From: Ciona savignyi
Taxonomy: Eukaryota; Chordata; Ascidiacea; Phlebobranchia; Cionidae
Direction of reading: 5' to 3'
DNA: 64,000 nucleotides
NCBI GenBank assembly: GCA_000149265.1
Contig: CH002666.1
Location: forward strand, 360,082 to 424,081
The notes under the pieces: generated by a model
Told to the model about the DNA's origin: nothing
The model's input: only the letters and a program-made list of their open reading frames with translations
Databases searched by the model: none
Program-made: the position numbers and the translations under genes
Shown here: in pieces, positions 10,201-21,400 of the stretch
Position numbering within the stretch: the first letter of the stretch is position 1
How the letters are laid out: every line of letters begins with the position of its first letter

Positions 10201-12217
10201 GTTACAAATTAGACGTGAATACTTGCATGGTGGTTCTTGCTCAAATATTTGAGGTGGTTGCGTATCTGGAAGACCAATCAGTGGTTCATCGGGCCATTTC
10301 AAGTGAAAATTTCTTTGTTGAATCTACCAACAGTAAGTTGCATTGCAATATTTTACAATATATAGGGGGCCTATGTCACTCTATTAAGATCTAATCTTAA
10401 AATTGAGCCATAACCTATGCCAATCTATCAGATTTGAAAAATATATATTTTTTGCAGTTTTTTTTATCTGTGATCATACTTGTGTATATTCTGATATTAA
10501 GAGTATTTTTCAGATAACAGCTATCCACACTTGCTTCTTGGACATTTTGACAATGCCCACAGCACAGGGAACAAGAATGGTTTGTTGATCCCTTTTCAAC
10601 ATGAGACACTTGACCCGAGATTGTCTGATTTAGGGTGCCAGGCTCCTGAGGTTCTTACTTAGTTGATTTACTATCTATAGTTGCTAATCGATCAGTTGTT
10701 AATAGAATTAATATCGTCAATTGTTATTAGACTGATTATTGTCAGTTTAACAGACTTATTATTGTCAGTTTAATAGACTTATTATTGTCAGTATAATAGA
10801 CTTAATATTGTCAGTTTAAAAGACTTGTTATTGTCAGTTTAATAGAAACTATTGCAGGTATCCAGAGCAAAACCAGGTAAAAGAGCATTGATTGATTATC
10901 GTAAAGCTGATGCTTGGTCTGCTGGGATCCTGGCATACGAAGTATTAACCGGTTCCAACCAGTTTAAAGGTTGTATTTTTACCTTAGTTAAATATTTTTG
11001 TTATTGCGTTGTTTTACTAAACATGCGTTTTCTACTTACATTAAAATTTTATTTTCCTGAATTTACTTGTCATATTTTGTAGAAAACAAGATAGATTCAC
11101 GAACTTTTATGGAAAAGGAAATTCCCAGTTTGCATTTAATCCCCATGCCCCATGTTTTAAAAATGATAGCCAGGCTGTTGTTGTCCGTGAACCCAAGTAA
11201 GGTGGGTAATTTATTGTGGATTTACATAGTTGTAGTCATCCTTCAGTTCTATCGTATATAGATTGTGTATTTATTAAAAAAGAATTGAAATACTTGTCTC
11301 CAAGAATGGTGGTATAACCGGCCCGGCGGTTAGTCTGCTGGGTTAGTGCGACGCCTTTCAGCCGAAAGGTTGCAGGTTCGAAACTGGTTGCTAGCTAGTC
11401 CTTGGGCAAGGCACTTAACGGACATTGCCCGAATTCAGCAGATTTATGGGTTCTACTAAATTACAGTAACACACTGCAATAGCTCCGGTAACCCGACGTT
11501 GGGTGCAGGTTTCCAATTCACAGGAATGAACATAAATATCCTATCGACTTATTCTATCCTATAACAAGGGCAATTGACAGATAACCTTTTCAGATGCCTC
11601 TGTGAGTGTAGTAATAGCATACATTGTGATCTTATTGGGTATATTGATGGTTAGATCCACCAGTAAGAGCATGGCGGTCTGCATGCAGCCAAAAGGTTGT
11701 TGGATAGAAACCAACGAGTGGCTGAACAGTTGAATCTTTGGGAAAGGCGCTTAGCTGATATAGCCTCAGCCCCATGGATTAAGGATTCTACTAAACCTGA
11801 ATAATTGTCTCATCGTGCTCAACGCTTTGCGATAACATTGCTTATCTGAAAAATCCAATTTTTTTCCTATTCTAGGAGATAAAACAAATATCTTATCATA
11901 TTTAACCGTTCGTTATTTATATTACTGTTCAAAAGGTTCAGAAGATAGGCTAGTCAATTATTTTGTATTTTTAGCGACTGTCTGCAAATGAGGCAGCTGA
12001 TATGTTGCACTTTGAAATTTTTGCTGAGTCACCACTGGTGTCCGTGACTAATCAGATTCCTGAGCTCTGTTCATGGTTGACTGCACACAGTGCTGAGATG
12101 TTGGCAAGGCAACAGCAAGACCAAGTTCTCGTAGATCTCTGCCGATGTTTCTTTCGCAGAATCGAACCGACAAATTTGTTCCGTTCCTATAAACTCTGGT
12201 TGTTAATAAAGGGATAA
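7276..12217 (+). CDS. PINK1: PINK1-like protein kinase homologue, predicted catalytically inactive
   Basis: PINK1 is the mitochondrial Ser/Thr kinase that starts Parkin-dependent mitophagy by phosphorylating ubiquitin. Twelve exons join in phase: 7276-7405, 7471-7593, 7655-7866, 8115-8246, 8762-8861, 8920-9064, 9652-9825, 10169-10332, 10514-10650, 10858-10969, 11083-11201, 11975-12217, giving 596 residues (human 581). The basic, Ser-rich N-terminus suits a mitochondrial presequence, followed by GPLLAFGGFFLF at the usual membrane-segment position. Best matches are HHPNI, the APEV...IDYRKADAWSAGILAYE block and the C-terminal extension. The catalytic loop reads VVHRAISSEN where active PINK1 has HRDLKSDN, the DFG site reads GHFD, and the VAIK lysine site appears to be His (TVHVV). 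So the ATP/Mg and proton-acceptor residues are lost. The ORF is intact over all exons, which argues for selection on a non-catalytic role. Confidence 0.85.
9288..9567 (-). repeat. tRNA-derived SINE, full length
   Basis: Head at 9567 (minus) and tail ATAGGATATTCATG at 9288. It lies in PINK1 intron 6. Confidence 0.9.
10684..10850. repeat. Tandem repeat of about 25 bp in a PINK1 intron
   Basis: About six copies of a unit like CTTATTATTGTCAGTTTAAT, ending just before the acceptor of exon 10. Confidence 0.85.
11313..11566 (+). repeat. tRNA-derived SINE
   Basis: Head, box B (GGTTGCAGGTTCGAAACT) and tail are present, with small internal deletions. It lies in PINK1 intron 11. Confidence 0.9.
11688..11850 (+). 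repeat. Diverged SINE remnant
   Basis: Weak match to the head-to-middle part of the SINE family (AAAGGTTG...GGCGCTTAGC...GGATTCTACTAAA). Confidence 0.45.
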
Positions 12218-12498
12218 AAAATCCATAAATTCTGCATGATGTACAAACAGTGTCTTTCTTTGTTTTTTTTCCATCTACTTTGCTCTTATTTTCTTCTTTA
12301 TTGTTCTCTAAATGTTGTTCTTGTTGCAGGCTAGCGCTAAATTTACCATAATCATACTAAATGTATATTGTAATTTAAAACAAACAAAAATTATTAAAAC
12401 ATAATTAAAGTTGAAACATTTGCAGTGGTAACGCTTGCTGTGATACATGTTGTTATATCAATTTTGTTTTGCTTTTATTAGATAATTTAGCATTAAAA

Positions 12499-15400
12499 AT
12501 GAATTTGAATGAACCTGTATCAAATGAATTGGACGAGCTTTTAAAAGCAGTAAGAAAGTACCGAAAAAAATTAAGACAAATTGAGAGACTTGAAACAAGC
12601 GGCAGAGAACTTACAAAAGACGAACAAAGCAAAGTAGGTTTTCCACTTTTTCACAGCAGATATTCCACTTTTAATGGAAAATGCAATGTATTTAATTGAT
12701 GTGTTTCCAAAAAATGATTTTATCAGTTAATAAACACTCTATTATTTTATTAAATGCATTTTATTATAACAGTAATAGTAGAACTGGTAGTTTATAACCT
12801 GTGAATAACTAATAGCTCTTAAAGACTTCGTATTAATTTAAATAAAACCCGGTGTTGTACACTTGATGATGATTACCACCCTGTTAAAACTGCATTTTTA
12901 CCGGTACTAATAAAATGAAAACTGTCCGGCCGGTTGGATCTAGCGGTTAAGTGCGTCGCCTTTCAATCGCAAGGTTGCAGGTGCGAAACTGATCGGTAGC
13001 TAGTCGGTTGTGTCCTTGGGCAAGGCACTTTACGGACATTGCCTGAACCCAGCGGATAACCCCCTTGGTTTTCCCATTCACGAAGGTAGCTATCCTAAAG
13101 CAGACCAACTGCATTTTTTATATCTTGCGAAGTGCAATATGAACAATTTTCTTCATAAATTGTCACATTCTTCATGGCAGTTGCTGTGCAAAAATGGAAT
13201 CCGCTTAAAATTGCAAGGCATCCTGCATGAAATTAACCGCAGAGATGATTCAATGAATTCTACTGACCTTGAATGGAATATTACAACTGAAGAGGATAAT
13301 ACAACTTTAAATGATACGGGTGCGTTTAGTCTTTTTAATCATAGCCCCAAAGAATATGTAATTTTTAGTGTAATTGTATAGTGTAACTTTTTATAAACAT
13401 AGTGTGTAATTGTGTAATTTTTTATAAACATGTGTTTTTTTTATTAATTTTTTTATGTGAGTTTAGCGGCCACGTCTAATTATACTGAAACTTGATAATT
13501 GATTGGTTTTTAGACGTGTTCTAATGACTGTCATTTTGCAGTTTTTTTCCCGTTTTCCAAATTTTTATCAAAGGTTCTGCTTCGTGTTTTTATCGAGTAA
13601 AACAAAAAATAAACTAAACAAAACTAAAGAATATAGCCTACAATAAATTATTTTTTGTTTTAAAATGTTATTAGCCAGATGGTATGGGTAAGGGTACTGA
13701 TATGTTGTTGACAATAACGGTGCTTAAATTTTCCAATGAATATTTCCATCAGCCAGAATAAAAATAAAACATTCACCGTCGATTTTTATTGTTTTTTTAA
13801 TAAAGTTAATTTAGACCCGGGTGTTCAAAATGAAAATGAGAGAAACGATGCTATTTATTTTGAGCAGCAACAATCAAATACAGAAGTTCCAAATGTACCC
13901 TTTGCAGGTATGATTAAAATGATAGTTGATACTTGCAATTGATATTTATATTTGATTGGTTAATCTGGTGGTTTAGTGAGACGCCTTTCCACCGAAAGGT
14001 TGCAGGTTGAAACTGGTCGCTAGCTAGTCGGTTGTGTCCTTGGACAAGGCAGTTAACGGACATTGCCTAAACCCAGCAGATTAATGGATTCTACCAAATT
14101 AACAGAGCATGTATATTATACATAACACACTACAATAGCTCTGGTAACCTGACGGTGGGCGCAAGATGATCTGATGATTGCCCTTGTGTATTCCCCTTGG
14201 TTTTCCTATTTACGGGGATAAACATATCCTATCCTATTCGGTTTGAAGCTGCTTTGTATTGTATTATTGCTGAATTTTGATGAGCCTACACAACTTGACT
14301 CTGAGCATAGTTAAATATCTTCTAAATACCTTTGGTCCTCAACTATAATAATGTCCATATAATACGACTTTGGGGTATTAAGGTAAAACATGAATATAAA
14401 CATGTTACTAGATCCGTACAGTGACAAAATTTCAGAAGCATATCCGTGGAGAAAATCCGTGGATTTTCCCACCTAGCAAGATAGAAATGGCGCATCAACT
14501 ATTGACTTTATTGTTTATGCAAATGCTTATTTTAGACTTGGATGTTCACTTTCAAAATGACCGAAACGATACCATATATTTTGAGCAGCACCAATCGAAT
14601 ACGGAAGTGCCAAATGTACCTGCTGCAGGTATGGTAAAAATTAGGAATGTAACGATATTTGTAAGTATTGATAATTGCCAGCTATGTATTACGATTATCG
14701 ATAGTAAGCATGGGGAATTATCAACATCTAAACTAAACATCTTTAACCAAATGAAATAATAATGCGTTTGTGAGTGCATAAACGCTATTTTTTGATCCTT
14801 AAAGGCACATTTTATGCAAGGTTTTCCTGATAAAATATTGCAATTGTGAAACTAAAATCGCAATATCCATTTATTAGTATCGTAGCTGCATAGTATCGAT
14901 AGTATCTCAATTATCGATATATTGTTGCGCCATAGTTAAATAGACTGTTGTTATAAAAGCATACATTTTTTTTAATTTTTAGGCTAATTTTGTATAATCA
15001 GACTTTTGAATTCCAATAGTCTTACAAAAATTATGTGTTGGAATTTATGCACAACTTATAAATACCTGGTCGCTAGCTAACCGGTTACGTGTCCTTGGGC
15101 AAGGCACTTAACAAACATTGCCTGAACCCAGCGGATTAATTGGTTCTACCAAATTGAAGGAACGTGTCTTTCATATACAACACACTGCAATAGCTTCGGT
15201 AACCCGACGATGGGCGCGAGTTGATCTGACGATTACCTGTGTATTAACCCCCTTAGTTTTCCCATTGAAGGGGATAAACATGAATATATCCCATTCTTTC
15301 CTATCCTAAGATTACTTTGTTTTTCTGTAGACAACAGTTCTGATTCTGTAAACGCTCAACCTCCAGCTTCGAAACAAATGAAGTTCGATAAAGAAAGTCC

Positions 15401-18400
15401 GAATGAACCGGAAAAAATCAATTCTCAAACCAACAGTTTATCGCCAAACCAGCCATCTCCACTTGAAGGTTTGGGTTTGGATAATATGAATCTATCTTAG
15501 AAGCATTATACATTGGCACTAAGAAAATTCGCAGTAGAAAGTTAAATGCAATATATTGTTTTTTAGATTTTTGAATGTGGTTGTAATTGTAACTAACTGT
15601 AAAGTGAATATGATGAAATACCGAACGTTTACGGAGGCATTTCTTAAAACATGTTACAAAATGTACATCATCATATATTTTTTATATTCAAGTACAGTGT
15701 TATTGTGCCATGTAGTTGCTTTAATTAATTTCAATACAAATGTTGTTATTGCTTTTTTAAGAACAAAAATTGTTTTAAACAACATTACAAGAATAATATT
15801 TACCAGATACAAACAACAATCTGGCAAACAATTGCGTTGTGCAGTTTTGTTGTTTTTCCGGCAACTGCTATTTTTTAACATTCATAATGACCATTTTATA
15901 TTCGCCTGAAATCTTTTAAGGTAAAAAAAAAACAAATAATTTTCTTTAAATTATAAAGCATTTTCATCATTTACTCAATTTTAATTTAATTCTCAAAAGC
16001 TTTTGATTATAGATTTATCTTAAATAAATGTGTGTATGTGTGTATGTATGTAATGTGTGTCTTTTAAGCGTAGGTGGTTTAAAACACAGAAAAAGCCGAA
16101 AAGGCAAAGAAGATGAAATCGAAAGTACGGAAAGCATGGAGGTCGAAAACACTGTCAGTTACGATGTTGGAAGGACATAATGACGTCGTGAATTGCGTGC
16201 AATGCCAAGCCGGGTGGCTTGTAACTGGAAGGTGGGTCATTGATAAATCACGAAGTAAATACGATTGGCCTAGTAGTAGTTGTCAGACTATCATGCGGAC
16301 GGTTATGTGATAATGCATGTTACATGTCTTCTTGGTCAAGGAACTTAACATACATTGCTTGAATCCAGTGGAATTTAATTTCTTGAACAAAAGTCAAATA
16401 ACATGACTATTGCTTAAACACTGTAATAGCTACGTTAACCCAACAGTTTAGTTTAGTTTATTTTTTGTTTCCGCGATGAAAACACGATGCAGGATCTTTA
16501 ATAACAATTTGGAAAACGGCAAAACGACAGTCATTAGAAGTGAATACACAGTATTATAACGATGTTTTATTGTATAATATTCCCTGCAGTTTTCTCACCC
16601 TTAAACCGCCTGTTAACAGCAGCGGTAATGTTGAACTTTAGTTTCGCAAGTATCTATCAATAATCTTGGCAAAAAAGCATCATTTTTAAATTTAAAAATG
16701 AATTTTTTTTTGGAAACAACACTCATTAGGATAAAAATTATATTACTATGGCTTCACATTTACAATTTGCAAAGACTATCATACGCCATCATGCATTATC
16801 CCCCAAAATATATTTCAATAAACTCCTGTCAGTTAAACCCATCATTTTTCAAAACTTGCACTAAATAAAATCATATTTCTAATTTTTCCAAAGTATTAAT
16901 GCATCATTTTTTAGAACTTGCACTAAATAAAATCATATTTCTATTTTTTTAAAGTATAAACACATCATTTTTTAAAGGTTGCATTAAATAAAATTATATT
17001 TATTTTCTTAATAAAATCTTTTTTTTGTTATTGAAGTCGAGATACATCGGTTAAATTATGGGACATGGAAAACATGAAAGAAATAAGAAACATGGCTGGA
17101 CACACTGGCTCCGTTACTGCTTTGCAAATCTTAGATGAAAATGATAGTAACAGAATACGTGAGTTATCATGTTATCTTTGTGGTGAAATTGATTCATCCA
17201 ATGTGTTCCTATGATTAATTTTGCAGATGTGTTACTTTTTTAAATGGAGTTTTTGCGGTACTTCAAATTATTACAGGATCGCTTACTTTACTTCGTAATT
17301 ACAAAAGCCTTGGAAAAAACTTCTCTCACTAAAATAAATATTATTATATTAATGTTGGGGTTGGGGTTATAGTTGGTTCTGGGGTTGGGATCAGTGTTTG
17401 GGAGAGGGTTAGAATTACTTTCCATAGCAATCTAAGCGCTCCAAGCAATCCTGTAGTATTTAGAGGCACCCGAGTTTGTTTTTTTGGAATGGATATGTCT
17501 AGCTTTTTGTATTTGAGATTTAGAGGTTTGTGTTTTAAAAAAAACTTGAGCGAGATAAAGTGACATTAAAAGAATTCCACTAGTATTTTATTTACAGGGC
17601 AGTCAATTCAACTGGAATCAAATGAATTGTTTCACGATGTTCGCGAAATGGAATTTGAAAAGGAGAGACTTCTTTTGACGTCATCTCTTGATTGCTATGT
17701 GAAACTCTGGCTTCTTCCACATGGCTACTGTGTTAAATCATTGTACGCATATTCATCAGTCACCGCAATGCTATTTGTATCAAGTCTTGTTTATATTGGT
17801 AAGTTACTGGCACCTTTGTGTACCACTCCACATGAAATATCAGCCTAAAGGTAGAACAGGATATTCTTGTTTATATTCTTAAATGGAAAAAGTCAGGGGC
17901 AATAACACACGGGCAATCATCGCTAAGGACCAGTTTCGAACCTGTATCCCTTTGGCTTAAAGGCGTCGCACTTACTCACTAGACTAATCGGTCAGACTAT
18001 GGTGTTCAGATTTAAACCAGCCACAAGCCAGTATGGTGTGTTCTTTCTATTTAGCTACTCCCACCGGTTGTCTGGTGGTTTAGTGCGATGCCTTTCAACC
18101 GAAAGATTTAAGATTCGAAAGGTTGTGTCCTTAGGCAAGGTACTTAACAGACATTGTATGAACCCAGAGAATAAATGGGTTCTACACAACACACTGCAAT
18201 AGCTCCAGTAACCTGACGGTGGGCGCGGAGTGTACTCATAACCGTAAAAAACAGTATAGGGGTCTTACTACAGTATTTTTTGTTGAAAAATATTTTTAGA
18301 TGTTTCAATTCAGCGTTGATGTTATTTATCTGACTGTTTTTACTGACATCGATTTTATTTATTTGTTTTCACTTGTAGGTACCGACAACGGTAAGCTTAT

Positions 18401-21400
18401 AGTTTACAACATAATAAATGGAGAGCGAATACATGAAGAAATGATACATCAGGATCAAATCACTTCGTTAAAGGTGGGGGGTTTGAATTTACACACAGAC
18501 ACAGTATCCAAGCCGGGACTCCTGTATATCACGAGGGTTTATAAATTGTCAAACAGTGTGTTCACAGTCGGGCTGGAAAAGCGATCACAATGTGTTGCAT
18601 ACAGTAGAAAAATATCACTTGGTTTCATCAATGTTTATATCTATTGCTTTACATAACACTAGCAGACAGAAAAAGTGTTTATTTTTTAGTGAAGTTGACT
18701 TTACCAATTTAAACCGCCATGCAGTGTAGTGGCTGAACCGATTTTCAGGTTGGTAAGTTATATGGAAGTCTACCGAATGGCCGTTGGAGCAGAACTAGTC
18801 ATTGGCTAAACCATATATCATTTTAAATTAAACTTATTTTTCTAAATATTATATATTTTAATTCCACTATATTTTCATTTTTTTAACTTCTCTATATTTT
18901 CATTTTTTTAATTCCTCCAAATGTTAAATACCAGTGGCACTTGGATGGCATAGTATCATCATCGTTTGATGGCCAGTTGAAGTATTTCTCCATCTCTCCG
19001 CAAAACGGTGGAATTAAAAATGGAATAATACTGAAAGAAGCTTTTTCGCTGTCGGAAGAAAACGGTTTAAACGTGGGCAGACAGATTCTGTGTTCTGCCT
19101 CTTGGAACCATAAACTCGTGTATGGAGATGATGGATCCAATTTAAAGGTCGTTGACCCTGAAACTGGTATGTTAGGTGTCTTCCAGTTAAATTTCAGAAT
19201 AATTTATTTTATTGTTGTTTATTATTTTTTACATGTATTTTTGATTGGTTGTTAGGAGAATATTCATGCACCTTTCAAACGAAAGGTTGCCGGTTCAAAA
19301 CTGTTCGCTAGCTAGTCGGTTGTGTCCTTGGGCAGGGCACTAAAAGACATTGCCATAACCCAGCGGATTAATGGGTTCTTCCAAATTGAAGAAACGTTTC
19401 AACCATACCCAAAACACTGCAATAACCCGACGGTGGGCGTGAGGTAATCTGACGATTGCCTGTGTGTTAACCCCCTTGGTTTTCCCATTCACGGGAATAA
19501 ACATGAATATCCCATCCTATTCGCGAAATCACATGTGATGTTATAATATTGGTAGCCTAGTCATTATATTACCTTAACCTAGCTGGCTAACTAGCGGCTG
19601 GTCTTTTTTTTTAATTATAAAAAGTTTGAAAATTAACTTGGCCAATTGTTTGGCAGGAGCGATAACAAGGCATCCAAATCACAAGTCATCTGGATTCACC
19701 AATTCAATACTGCTGCACAAAGACTTGATGCTCTCCACTTGTTATGAGCTTGATACTGGAGAGTCTGCTGTTAATGGTATTGTCGGCATGATGTTAACTA
19801 CTCTTAGTTTATTTTAGTTTATTTTTGCCCCAGTTTTAAAATGGCAAACAAATCAAATCACGGCACATAAACAGGAAAAGACGACAAAACAAACAGCCGT
19901 TAAAACACGTAATTAAAAAAAGGGATATAGTCAAAAAAAAATATATCGGGTGCGACCGCCAAACCTATTTAAAAAATCAGTTATGTGCAATGGTGAAAAG
20001 AAAATTTAATTAAGACAAAACAAAATAGATTCTTCTTACTTCATATTGGTGTTATGACATATACATATTTTGTTCTGATTTGACGGTTGAGGTTTTGGAG
20101 TAAATCTTCACTGTTCATTATCATTTGTTTTTATAGTATTTTATTATTTATATCTCCTTGTGTAAAGTTTTGTTAGTAAAATTTTAAAGGGGAACTGAAG
20201 TCAATTTTAAGAATATCTTAATAAATGGAAAAAACTACGCTGATTTCAAAAATCAAATCAGTTTCTTCCAATGTTTTTTTGTTAAAGAGTTATGAGCAAA
20301 AATGCATTTCATTTTATGTTAGGGGATTTCCCGTATTACGTCATTGACGTTGTTGAGATTTCGTGCCTATATGCATTGTACACAATCATGTGCCAGTTTA
20401 GAGGTGAATTAGTAACAGAAGCGCCTGCAGGAGCGTTGGTATTTTTGTTTTTTTATGGAGACTTAGCATAACACTTGTCATATAGCCTAACTGAACCAAT
20501 GTACGCGCGTGACAGCTTACCTAAAGCGCGCTCATTCAGGCCTGCACGATCCTGGACCTAAGCTGAATGCTGAGGTATACAGGTCTCGTATTTAAATGAC
20601 TTTAGAATAATAAGTCCTAGCAATTTATATCATAAATCATAGAAGTGAAGACAGAACAAGAAAACTAGAACAGGAGGCAGTAAACTGTAACTGCCAGCAA
20701 TTTATAGTTCTAAATAAACCAGCCATCAATCAAAGATCAGACTATGCGGTGGGAACAGCCTATTTCTTTCATGATTGTTGCTTTTCAATATATAGCTATA
20801 ATCTGCAATATAGACTAGCAATGTTATTATCAACCCCTAGGCTACAAACTGAGAAGTGTGAGGGATTTGGTATACATATGCATAGAAGTTGTAACTAATT
20901 TCTTTTGTTTTCTTCATTTCTAGAGTAAATTTAAGTTAATGTTGTAACACTAAAATGGATGACAGTTTTCAGCATTCTGGCATGGATGAAAGAAATTTTA
21001 TTGTACACAATAAAATAACACAAATTCAGTCATATGCGTTTAAACCAAGGAAAACGTCTGAAAGTATCTTTGAAGATGCAAGCCCTATAGAAGAAAATGT
21101 TTATTTAGAAACATTACCTATTGACATGACTTGGTGCCGTTGCAAAAACTGTATTCTTATGGACACACCGCAAGAATGTTTATGCTGCATGAATGTACAT
21201 GCATTTGTACACAAAATAACACCACACTGGACTTGCACTACTAAAAGCCCTTATTTTTCAATTATCTACTTGGATAAAGAAGTTCTTGAAGTTGCACTTG
21301 ATGTACTGGGTTGATCACTATGTTTAAAATCATAATCAGAAAAATTAAAAACTGTTGGAACTGTATTTTTCACCAAGTGGTTTGTTTTCATCATCTTGGC

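Noticed and set aside
10684..10850. CRISPR array
   Set aside because: A direct tandem repeat without spacers in an animal intron.
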